From: JBLNBU01 sp050260215
GTDB taxonomy: Bacteria > Pseudomonadota > Alphaproteobacteria > Rhodospirillales > Magnetospirillaceae
Direction of reading: 5' to 3'
DNA: 29,826 nucleotides
Assembly: GCA_050260215.1 (NCBI GenBank)
Contig: JBLNBU010000124.1
Coordinates: 1-29,826, forward strand
In this document: positions 23,189 to 29,826 of the stretch, in pieces
Position numbering within the stretch: the stretch's first letter is position 1
Layout: each line of letters opens with the position of its first letter
Made by a program: the position numbers and the translations under genes
The notes under the pieces: generated by a model
Seen by the model: the letters and a program-made list of their open reading frames with translations, nothing else
What the model was told of the DNA's origin: nothing
The model's database searches: none

Positions 23189-25090
23189 CTAGCGGGCGGC
23201 GGCGGTGGCCACCGCCTCGGCCACCGGAGCCTCGGCGTTGGGGGCGTATTCGGGCACCAGACGGCGCAGGATGGCCAGCGCGATTTCGGGGCGGTGGGCG
23301 CGGCAGGCCTGGGCCAGCTCGTCCAGGGCCACGCCCAGCTCGTCGGCATCCACCGAACGCGGCGCCGCCACCAGGATGCCGGGGCGTTCGGTGGCCACGG
23401 GCGGCTCGGCGCCGTGGAAGATCTCCTCGAACAGCTTTTCGCCGGGGCGCAGGCCGGTGAAGGAAATCTGCACGTCGACGTCGGGACGCAAGCCGGCCAG
23501 GCGGATCATCTGGCGGGCCAGGTGGACGATCTTGACCGGCTCGCCCATGTCGAGGACGAAGATGCGGCCGCGGTAGGCCGGGCCTTCCATGCCGAAGGCC
23601 GAGGCCTGCAGCACCAGCTCGACCGCCTCGCGCACGGTCATGAAATAGCGGGTCATGTCGGGGTGGGTGACGGTCAGCGGTCCGCCGGCGGCCAGCTGCT
23701 TCTGGAACAGCGGCACCACCGAGCCGGTCGAGCCCAGCACGTTGCCGAAGCGCACGGTGACGAAGCGGGTGGCGCCGCGCTCGACGTCCAGCGCCTGGGT
23801 GTACATCTCGGCCACGCGCTTGGACGCGCCCATCACGTTGGTGGGGTTGACCGCCTTGTCGGTGGAGATCTGCACCATCAGGGCCACGCCGGCGGCCAGG
23901 CAGGCGTCGGCGACGATGCGGGTGCCCACCGCGTTGGTCAGCAGGCCCTCGTGCGGGTTGTGCTCGACCATGGGCACGTGCTTGAGCGCGGCGGCGTGGA
24001 ACACCAGGTCGGGCCGGGTGGCGGCCATCACCGCCTCGATGCGGGCCTGGTCGCGCACGTCGCCGATCACCGGCTCGCGCACCAGGTCGGGCCAGCGGTT
24101 GGCCACCTCCATGTCGATCTGGTAGAGGTTGAATTCTCCCGCATCCAGCAGCACCAGCCGCGCCGGGCCATAGTCGGCGATCTGGCGCACCAGCTCCGAG
24201 CCGATGGAACCGCCGGCGCCGGTGACCAGTACGCGGCGGCCGCGGATCATCGCCTCCATGCCGGCGCGGTCCAGCACCGTCTGCGGCCGGCCCAGCAGGT
24301 CCTCGACGGCGATGGGGCGGATGGTCAGGCGGTCGGAGACGTCGTGGTTGAGGTCGGTCAACCGCGGAATGCGCGCCAGCGTCATGCCCAGCCGGTCGGC
24401 GTCGTCGAGCAGGGTGCGCATGACCCCGCCGTCCAGGCGGTGGTCGGTGACGATCAGGCGTTGCGGCGCCGATCCGCGCCGCTTCAGCTCGGCCACCACC
24501 GTTTCCAGCTCGTCGGTGGTGCCCAGCACGTCGATGCCGTGGATGTTGCGCCCGACCCGCTGGCCGCGCTCGGACACCAGGCCGACGGCGCGGTACTCTG
24601 CATCGGGGGCGCGGGTGGCGCGGATGAACAGCTCGGCCTCGTCGCCGGCGCCGACCAGCAGCACCGGCACCTTGTGGCCGCCCTTGCGCGCCTGCCGGCG
24701 GTCCTTGACGCTGCGATAGACGAAGCGCGGACCGCCCAGCAACGCCAGCAGCACGAACCAGTTGATCACCGGCAGCGAGCGCGGCAGCGCCTGCAGGCGG
24801 GTGATCAGGAACAAGAAGGCGGTGAAGGTCAGCACCGTCAGGGTGACGGCGCGGGTTATGGTCAACAGGTCGTTGACCGAGGCATAGCGCCAGACGCCCT
24901 GGTACATGCGCTGCGACAGGAACACCACCGCGGCCACCACGGTGAACAGGGCGGTGGCCATAACCAGGCTTTCCACGTCCCAGAACCGCCCGAGGTCGTC
25001 GCCCAGGCGCAGGTACAGCGAGGCGACGAACGACAGCGCCGCCATCGTCACGTCGTGCAGGAAGGTGATGTGTCCCCTGTGCAGTCTCAT
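23189..25090 (-). CDS. Membrane NDP-sugar 4,6-dehydratase/epimerase, WbpM/CapD type
   Basis: A 633-aa protein starting MRLHRGHITFLHDV. Residues about 10-130 contain four membrane helices, 140-260 a CoA-binding-like Rossmann domain, and 280-600 the SDR domain. The NAD motif TGAGGSIGSEL is at 290-300. The catalytic segment STDKAVNPTNVMGASK (409-424) has the M420/K424 pair that replaces the usual Tyr/Lys in WbpM/FlaA1-type dehydratases. The enzyme makes a 4-keto-6-deoxy NDP-sugar, probably UDP-GlcNAc-derived, for O-antigen, capsule or glycan modification. It lies directly upstream of the heparinase-like gene in one transcript. Confidence 0.93.
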   Translation of the reverse strand: MRLHRGHITFLHDVTMAALSFVASLYLRLGDDLGRFWDVESLVMATALFTVVAAVVFLSQRMYQGVWRYASVNDLLTITRAVTLTVLTFTAFLFLITRLQALPRSLPVINWFVLLALLGGPRFVYRSVKDRRQARKGGHKVPVLLVGAGDEAELFIRATRAPDAEYRAVGLVSERGQRVGRNIHGIDVLGTTDELETVVAELKRRGSAPQRLIVTDHRLDGGVMRTLLDDADRLGMTLARIPRLTDLNHDVSDRLTIRPIAVEDLLGRPQTVLDRAGMEAMIRGRRVLVTGAGGSIGSELVRQIADYGPARLVLLDAGEFNLYQIDMEVANRWPDLVREPVIGDVRDQARIEAVMAATRPDLVFHAAALKHVPMVEHNPHEGLLTNAVGTRIVADACLAAGVALMVQISTDKAVNPTNVMGASKRVAEMYTQALDVERGATRFVTVRFGNVLGSTGSVVPLFQKQLAAGGPLTVTHPDMTRYFMTVREAVELVLQASAFGMEGPAYRGRIFVLDMGEPVKIVHLARQMIRLAGLRPDVDVQISFTGLRPGEKLFEEIFHGAEPPVATERPGILVAAPRSVDADELGVALDELAQACRAHRPEIALAILRRLVPEYAPNAEAPVAEAVATAAAR

Positions 25091-25164
25091 CTGGTCCCCG
25101 GGCGATCGTCGTCTGATTTAGCCCAGCGAATGTGGCGTGTCCAAGACGAAACGCTTGCGGGGAC

Positions 25165-26454
25165 TCACAGCCGTTCCAGCCGCGCGGCGTAGAACCCGTC
25201 CATGCCGCCCTTGTCGGCCAGATGGCAGGGCAGGGTCCTCAGGTCGCCGGCAGGCGTAAGCAGCTCGGCCAGGCCGCCGGTCTCGGCGGCCTCGATCGGG
25301 CGGCGGCGCCAGGGCGCGCCCGAGGCCAGCAGCGCCTCGATGCGGGCCGGGCCCTCGGCCGGTTCCAGCGAGCACACGCAATAGACCAGCAGGCCGCCTT
25401 GCCTGACCAGCCGTGCCGCACCGTCCAGCAGGGCGGCCTGGCCGTCGGCCAGCACGGCGACGTCGCCCGGGCCCTTCAGCCACAGCCCGTCGGGGTGGCG
25501 CCTGAGCGTGCCGGTGGCCGAGCACGGCGCGTCCAGCAGCACCGCGTCGAACGGATCGGGCGCCGAGAAGGCGCCGGCATCGGCCTCGACCACCTCGGCG
25601 GCCAGGCCCATGCGCTTCAGGTTGGCCTCGACCCGCGCCAGCCGCCGGCCCGAGCGGTCGACGGCGGTGACCCGGGCCCCGGCGGCGGCCAGCTGCATGG
25701 TCTTGCCGCCCGGTGCCGCGCACAGGTCGGCGACGCGGCGGCCCTTCACCTCGCCCAACAGGCGCACGGGCAGGGCGGCGGCCATGTCCTGGACCCACCA
25801 GGCGCCCTCGGCGAAGCCGGGAAGCGAGGCGATGTCGCCGCCCGGCGGCCGGCGCAGGGTGCCGGTGGGCAGCAGTTCGGCTTCCAGCCGCCCGGCCCAG
25901 GCGGCGGGGTCGCCCGCCACCGAGATGTCCAGCGGCGCCTCGCGCTGGTGGGCCTCGGCGATGGCGCGTGCGGTGGCCTCGCCGTAGCTGGCCACCCACG
26001 AGTCCCACATCCATGCAGGCGTGTTCAGGCGGGCGGCGTCCTGGGCGGCGATCCACGCGCGGCCTTCGCGGTCGAGGCGGCGCAGCACCGCGTTGACCAG
26101 CCCGGCGAATCCGGCCAGCTGCGTGCCCTTCAGCACCTCGACGCTGGTCGAGATGGCGGCATGCGGCGGGGTGTCGAGGAACAGAAGCTGGGTGGCACCC
26201 AGGCGCAGCACCGCGCGGGCCCGGCCGGCCTTGGCCGGCAGCGGCCGGTCCAGGCAGCGCTTCAGCAGGTCGTCGACCTGGCCCAGGCGGCGTAGCGCGG
26301 TGGCGACCAGCATGCGCACGAAGGCACGGTCGCGCTCGTCCAGCCTGGCCAGGCGCTTCTCGGCCTCGAAGGCTTCGTCCAGCAGGCGCTTGTCGCCCAG
26401 CACGGCATGCAGCAGGTCGGCGGCGAGCGCGCGCGGATCGGTGGGGCGGGCCAT
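25165..26454 (-). CDS. rsmB: 16S rRNA m5C967 methyltransferase RsmB
   Basis: A 429-aa protein. The N-terminal NusB-like domain (residues about 5-135) is followed by a methyltransferase domain. The SAM motif DLCAAPGGK is at 243-251, and DAPCSATGTLRRHPD places C311 in motif IV. VYCVCSLEP places C361 in motif VI, the usual nucleophile. The enzyme methylates C967 of 16S rRNA with SAM. The start at 26454 is five bases after the htpX stop, so the pair is co-transcribed. Some alphaproteobacterial RsmB-like proteins may modify other RNA sites, but both cysteines and the NusB domain support RsmB. Confidence 0.92.
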   Translation of the reverse strand: MARPTDPRALAADLLHAVLGDKRLLDEAFEAEKRLARLDERDRAFVRMLVATALRRLGQVDDLLKRCLDRPLPAKAGRARAVLRLGATQLLFLDTPPHAAISTSVEVLKGTQLAGFAGLVNAVLRRLDREGRAWIAAQDAARLNTPAWMWDSWVASYGEATARAIAEAHQREAPLDISVAGDPAAWAGRLEAELLPTGTLRRPPGGDIASLPGFAEGAWWVQDMAAALPVRLLGEVKGRRVADLCAAPGGKTMQLAAAGARVTAVDRSGRRLARVEANLKRMGLAAEVVEADAGAFSAPDPFDAVLLDAPCSATGTLRRHPDGLWLKGPGDVAVLADGQAALLDGAARLVRQGGLLVYCVCSLEPAEGPARIEALLASGAPWRRRPIEAAETGGLAELLTPAGDLRTLPCHLADKGGMDGFYAARLERL

Positions 26455-26459
26455 GGCGG

Positions 26460-27380
26460 TCAGCCCCACGGCCCGCGCCGCGGCGCGGACGGCGGCGGGG
26501 CCGAGCGCGCCCCCCAGGTCATGCCCATGGACGCGGCCATCTGTTGCAGGCGGGCAATGCGGTTCTCCATGCTGGGGTGGGTCGAGAACAGGTTGTCCAT
26601 GCCCGACCCCGACAGCGGGTTGACGATGAACAGGTGCGCGGTGGCGGGATTGCCCTCGGCGGCCGGGTTGGGGATGGCGGCCACCCCCTGTTCCAGGCGC
26701 GCCAGCGCGCTGGCCAGCCACAGCGGGTTGCCGCATAGCGCCGCACCCTCCTGGTCGGCGGCGTATTCGCGGGTGCGCGAGATGGCCATCTGCACCAGCA
26801 TGGCGGCGATGGGCGCCACCAGGGCGGCGATGATCCCGCCGACGACGCCCAGCGGGCTGCCCCCGTCTTCGTCCGAGCGGCGGCTCATGCCGAAGAACAT
26901 GCCGAAATTGGCCAGCATGCCGATGGCGCCGGCGATGGTGGCGGTCACCGTCATGATCAGGGTGTCGCGGTGCTTCACGTGGCTCATCTCGTGGGCCATC
27001 ACCCCTTCCACCTCTTCCGGCGCCAGCATGTCGAGCAGGCCGGTGGTGGCGGCCACGGCGGCGTGCTCGGGGTTGCGGCCGGTGGCGAACGCGTTGGGCT
27101 GGGGGCTGTCGATGATGTAGACCCGCGGCATGGGCAGGCCGCCGCGGGCGGCCAGGCGCTCGACGATGGCGTAAAGGCCCGGCGCGGCCACCCGGTCGAC
27201 CTCGACGGCGCCATACGAGGCCAGCACCATGCGGTCCGAGTTCCAATAGGCGAACACGTTCATGGCCAGTGCGGCCATGAAGGCGAACACCATGCCTGAC
27301 TGGCCGCCCACCAGCCAGCCCACGGCCAGGAACAGGCCGGTCATGGCGGCGAGCAGCAGGGCGGTGCGGGCGTAGTTCAT
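26460..27380 (-). CDS. htpX: Membrane zinc metalloprotease HtpX
   Basis: A 306-aa M48 protease started at ATG 27380 (MNYARTALLLAAM). Two membrane segments (about 7-25 and 28-46) are followed by the zinc site H130-E-M-S-H134 with third ligand E205 (RTREYAADQ). Two further hydrophobic stretches lie at about 140-165 and 178-200. HtpX degrades misfolded membrane proteins together with FtsH and is usually induced by envelope or heat stress. It is transcribed first, with rsmB following. The C-terminus has an unusual proline/glycine-rich tail (SAPPPSAPRRGPWG), probably a harmless extension. Confidence 0.95.
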   Translation of the reverse strand: MNYARTALLLAAMTGLFLAVGWLVGGQSGMVFAFMAALAMNVFAYWNSDRMVLASYGAVEVDRVAAPGLYAIVERLAARGGLPMPRVYIIDSPQPNAFATGRNPEHAAVAATTGLLDMLAPEEVEGVMAHEMSHVKHRDTLIMTVTATIAGAIGMLANFGMFFGMSRRSDEDGGSPLGVVGGIIAALVAPIAAMLVQMAISRTREYAADQEGAALCGNPLWLASALARLEQGVAAIPNPAAEGNPATAHLFIVNPLSGSGMDNLFSTHPSMENRIARLQQMAASMGMTWGARSAPPPSAPRRGPWG

Positions 27381-27451
27381 CGGCGGCCTCGATCTGGGGC
27401 AGGAAACCCAACAGCGATGAATAAGTGCCAAATCGCTCCCGCGCAACCTTG

Positions 27452-27479
27452 GGGGCTCAACTGGGGCTTTGAGAACCCC
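27452..27479. repeat. Imperfect hairpin in the htpX/SIS divergent region
   Basis: GGGG (27452-27455) pairs with CCCC (27476-27479) and CTCAA (27456-27460) with TTGAG (27469-27473), leaving two unpaired A's. It overlaps the candidate -35 box of the SIS gene and could be an operator or an mRNA hairpin. Confidence 0.3.
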
Positions 27480-27497
27480 GGACCGATCTGGTAACAC
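27469..27497 (+). promoter_or_regulatory. Candidate promoter for the SIS gene
   Basis: TTGAGA (27469-27474) and TAACAC (27492-27497) with a 17-base spacer lie 32 bases before the ATG at 27530. The -35 matches consensus at five of six positions; the -10 is weak. Confidence 0.4.
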
Positions 27498-27529
27498 TCG
27501 CGGGCTGACAAGGGCTCGCCGAGAGATCC

Positions 27530-28150
27530 ATGAGTTTCCCCGACCGCCGCTTCGGCTCCATGGCCGAGTATTTCGACGCCTATGCCGACCAGCTGGCGCG
27601 CGCCGCCGCCTCGGTGTCGCGCGACGCGCTGGCCGCGGCCGAGCGCCTGCTGTCGGACGCGCTGGCGCGCGACGCCCAGGTCTATTCCTGCGGCAACGGC
27701 GGCTCGGCGGCGATCTCCAACCACCTGGTGTGCGACCACGCCAACGGCCTGTCGCGCGACACCGGGCTTCGCCCCCGCGTCCACAGCCTGTCGGCCACCA
27801 TCGAGCTGATGACCGCGATCGCCAACGACGTCTCCTACGGCGAGGTGTTCGCCTACCAGCTCAAGCTGTTCGCGCGGCCGGGCGACGTGCTGGTCACCAT
27901 CAGCTCGTCGGGGGATTCCGACAACGTGGTGCGTGCGGTCGAATGGGCGCGGGACAACCGCGTCGCCACCATCGCGCTGACCGGATTTTCCGGCGGGCGG
28001 ACGGCAAAGCTGGCCGACGTCGCGGTGCACGTGGATGCCGACAACTACGGCGTGGTCGAGGACGTCCACCAGTCGATCATGCACGCGCTGGCCCAGCACA
28101 TCCGCATGGTCCGCATGCCCGACGCCCTGATCGCCGAACGGAAGTTCTGA
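27530..28150 (+). CDS. SIS-domain protein, phosphoheptose-isomerase-like
   Basis: A 206-aa cytoplasmic protein. The sugar-phosphate-binding loops SCGNGGSAAIS (53-63) and SSSGDSDN (125-132) match the GmhA family, which converts sedoheptulose 7-phosphate to D-glycero-manno-heptose 7-phosphate for LPS core. Aligning the first loop with E. coli GmhA puts D69 where catalytic Glu65 is expected. H185 near the C-terminus fits the catalytic His180. The Glu-to-Asp change and the variant NHLVCDHANG segment suggest a divergent subfamily, so substrate is uncertain. It is followed after 5 bases by a methyltransferase gene, likely one operon, in a polysaccharide neighbourhood. Confidence 0.82.
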   Translation: MSFPDRRFGSMAEYFDAYADQLARAAASVSRDALAAAERLLSDALARDAQVYSCGNGGSAAISNHLVCDHANGLSRDTGLRPRVHSLSATIELMTAIANDVSYGEVFAYQLKLFARPGDVLVTISSSGDSDNVVRAVEWARDNRVATIALTGFSGGRTAKLADVAVHVDADNYGVVEDVHQSIMHALAQHIRMVRMPDALIAERKF

Positions 28151-28155
28151 CCGCC

Positions 28156-28935
28156 ATGGCCAGCCTGACCAAGCTCGCATTCAAGGCCTTGCTGGGGCGG
28201 ATGGGGCCCAAGCGGATGTTCCACATGGCGGCGCGCGCCCGCAAGGCCGAGCTGACCGACGAGCTGGTGCGCGCCTATGGCGCGACGGTGCAGTCCGGCC
28301 CGTTCGCCGGCATGGAGCTGCCCTCGGCCAGTTCGTGGGGCGACGGCGACCGTGCCACCAAGCTTTTGGGCTGCTACGAGGCCAACCTGCACGAGCCCAT
28401 CCGCCAGGCGGTGGCGCGTGCGCCGGCCCGCGTCGTCAATGTCGGCTGCGCCGAGGGCTATTACGCCATAGGCCTGGCCCGGCTGCTGCCGGGCGCGCAG
28501 GTGTTCGCCTATGACATCGACACCGCCGCGACCCGGGTCTGCGCCCAGGCCGCCCAGGCCAACGGCGTGACGGTGACCACCGGCGGCGAATGCACCACGG
28601 CGCTCCTGGCCGACCACAGCGCCGGCGACGGGCGCACCTTGCTGGTCATCGACTGCGAGGGCGCCGAGCTGGACCTGTTGGACCCCGACAAGGTGCCCGG
28701 ACTGGCCCGCTGCGACATCCTGGTCGAGTGCCACGACTTCGTCGACCACTCGATCACCGCCACCTTGCAGCGCCGCCTGGGCCCGACCCACGCGCTGGAA
28801 CTGCTGCACGAAGGCGGCCGTGACCCGCACCTGGTTCCGGCCATGGCCGGCTGGGCCGAGCTGGACCGCTGGCTGGTGGTCGACGAGGGCCGGCCGGAAA
28901 GCATGACTTGGCTGGCCTGCTGGGCGAAGCCTTAA
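28156..28935 (+). CDS. SAM-dependent methyltransferase, FkbM-like
   Basis: A 259-aa protein starting MASLTKLAFK. The SAM-binding motif VNVGCAEGYYA is at 94-104 with the acidic D120 at the end of the next strand (FAYDID). A later LLVIDCEGAELDLL is the FkbM-type IDCEGAE signature, common in methyltransferases that decorate polysaccharides or lipids. It follows the SIS gene by 5 bases and overlaps the convergent O-antigen ligase gene by 4 bases at its stop. A role in methylating surface sugars is likely from context. Confidence 0.8.
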   Translation: MASLTKLAFKALLGRMGPKRMFHMAARARKAELTDELVRAYGATVQSGPFAGMELPSASSWGDGDRATKLLGCYEANLHEPIRQAVARAPARVVNVGCAEGYYAIGLARLLPGAQVFAYDIDTAATRVCAQAAQANGVTVTTGGECTTALLADHSAGDGRTLLVIDCEGAELDLLDPDKVPGLARCDILVECHDFVDHSITATLQRRLGPTHALELLHEGGRDPHLVPAMAGWAELDRWLVVDEGRPESMTWLACWAKP

Positions 28936-29826
28936 GCCTTTTCGTCCCCAGGCAGCGCCAGCAGGGCGGCGGCCAGCCACAGGCCGCCCTGCCACCATGC
29001 CTGCCAGAACCCGTAGCTGATGGTCGATATGCCGAGCGCGGTCACGATCGCGCCCATGCGGGCGGCCCGCTGCCAGGGTTCTCCGGTGCCGGCCCGGCCC
29101 AGCAGCCACAGGCCGAAGCCGACCATCACCGCGGTGCCGACGGCGCCCAGTTCCAGCCACCACTGCAGGATGGCGTTGTGGGGATGCAGCGGCAGCAGGG
29201 GCTCGGTCACCCCGGCCAGCATGGTGCCGTCGGCAGCCCAGCGGCGCACGGGCACCTCGACGTCGGCGCCGGGAATGTCGCGGGCGGCGTCGAAACCCCA
29301 GCCCAGCACCGGCTTCTCGAACGCCCGCTGGGCAGTGAAGTTCCAGATGGTCAGGCGGTGGTGCAGGGAATTGGGCAGCCACGTCCACTGGAAGGTCTCC
29401 TGCGGACTGGGCAGCCGGGCGGCGGCCACCGGCAGGGCGACCACCGCGGCCACCAGCGCCACCTGCAGGGCGGTGCGGGCGCGCGCGCTCAGCGCCGTCG
29501 CGGCAGCGGCGGCGACGCCGGCGGCCAGTGCCAGGCGGGTCGAGCCGCTGTCGCCCACCAGCACCACCGCTACGGTCAGCCCCATGGCCGCCAGTGCCGC
29601 GCGGGCGCCGAAGCGGCGGCGCAGCACCAGGGCGGCCGGCCACAGCAGCAGCGCCGCGATGGTGGCGCCGCGGGCATAGCGCGACTTGTTGCCGGCGCTG
29701 GTGCCGGCCACCAGCACGCTCAGGCCGCGGCCGGCCAGGTATTCGAAGGCCAGCAGCGCCACCGACACCGCCAGCCCGGCGACCAGCAGCAGGCCCAGGC
29801 GCCGGCGGGCGACCTCGTCGAGCGTG
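28932..29826 (-). CDS. O-antigen ligase/polymerase family protein (5' partial)
   Basis: The frame is open to the right edge; the apparent GTG at 29768 is probably internal, because coding sequence (ARRRLGLLLVAGLA) continues beyond it. The visible part has several membrane helices. A large periplasmic loop starts near LPNSLHHRLTIWNFT and contains LGWGFDAARDIPG, and LPLHPHNAILQWWLELGAVG is the H-x-HN signature of the Wzy/WaaL O-antigen ligase domain. Such proteins join O-antigen to lipid A core or polymerise repeats on the periplasmic side. It converges on the methyltransferase gene and belongs to the surface-polysaccharide locus. Confidence 0.85.
   Translation of the reverse strand, partial: TLDEVARRRLGLLLVAGLAVSVALLAFEYLAGRGLSVLVAGTSAGNKSRYARGATIAALLLWPAALVLRRRFGARAALAAMGLTVAVVLVGDSGSTRLALAAGVAAAAATALSARARTALQVALVAAVVALPVAAARLPSPQETFQWTWLPNSLHHRLTIWNFTAQRAFEKPVLGWGFDAARDIPGADVEVPVRRWAADGTMLAGVTEPLLPLHPHNAILQWWLELGAVGTAVMVGFGLWLLGRAGTGEPWQRAARMGAIVTALGISTISYGFWQAWWQGGLWLAAALLALPGDEKA

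Noticed and set aside
23084..25192. A 702-residue open frame on the plus strand
   Set aside because: It is antisense to the NDP-sugar dehydratase, with low-complexity translation and no ribosome site.

Overview
The window is G+C-rich bacterial DNA that looks like the chromosome of a Rhodospirillales alphaproteobacterium, plausibly Magnetospirillum or a close relative. The placement is inference: it rests on strong GC3 bias, an alphaproteobacterial-style infC start and hairpin repeat, a cobalamin riboswitch in front of bluB, a rubrerythrin/rubredoxin peroxide-scavenging operon and an LPS-type surface polysaccharide locus. No rRNA, CRISPR array or transposase was seen.

Bases 1 to about 8785 look like the right end of an integrated element. 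A tyrosine recombinase gene (7701-8684, minus) lies next to the 3' end of a tRNA-Arg(CCT) gene. Leftward come a replication-type gene (DUF1376-like plus DnaA-N-like region, cut by the window edge), two tiny membrane proteins, a polytopic VirB6/TrbL-like membrane protein, a 94-aa unknown, a 120-base run of five hairpins, and two coupled unknown genes. Two patches near the integrase are markedly A+T-rich: 4110-4690 (small membrane protein) and 6010-7690 (540-aa protein with an HExxH zincin-like motif). Between them sit a membrane/SNase-like protein and a glycine-zipper lipoprotein. The left attachment site is not visible.

Bases 8786-16400 are ordinary chromosome. They hold small conserved proteins, the operon rubrerythrin-rubredoxin-rubredoxin reductase (minus), and a divergent set of two paralogous secreted small proteins (one histidine-rich) with an outer-membrane barrel protein. 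Then come a cobalamin riboswitch driving bluB, a secreted unknown, a flavin-reductase-like protein, an alphaproteobacterial inverted repeat, a perfect 17-bp terminator hairpin, tRNA-Ser(CGA) and infC. The infC gene appears to start at an ATA codon.

Bases 16459-29826 hold thrS and then surface-polysaccharide and housekeeping genes. These are a GT9 heptosyltransferase and GT4 glycosyltransferase (minus), a divergent alpha/beta hydrolase whose ATG is 11 bases from that of the GT4 gene, a heparinase II/III-family protein, a membrane NDP-sugar 4,6-dehydratase (WbpM/CapD type), rsmB, htpX, a phosphoheptose-isomerase-like SIS protein, a FkbM-like methyltransferase and a partial O-antigen ligase. The sugar genes together suggest LPS core/O-antigen or capsule assembly.

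The best leads are the five-hairpin block at 2680-2799, the HExxH protein in its A+T-rich island, the paralogous His-rich secreted pair with its barrel partner, the ATA start of infC, and the GT4/hydrolase start-to-start arrangement.
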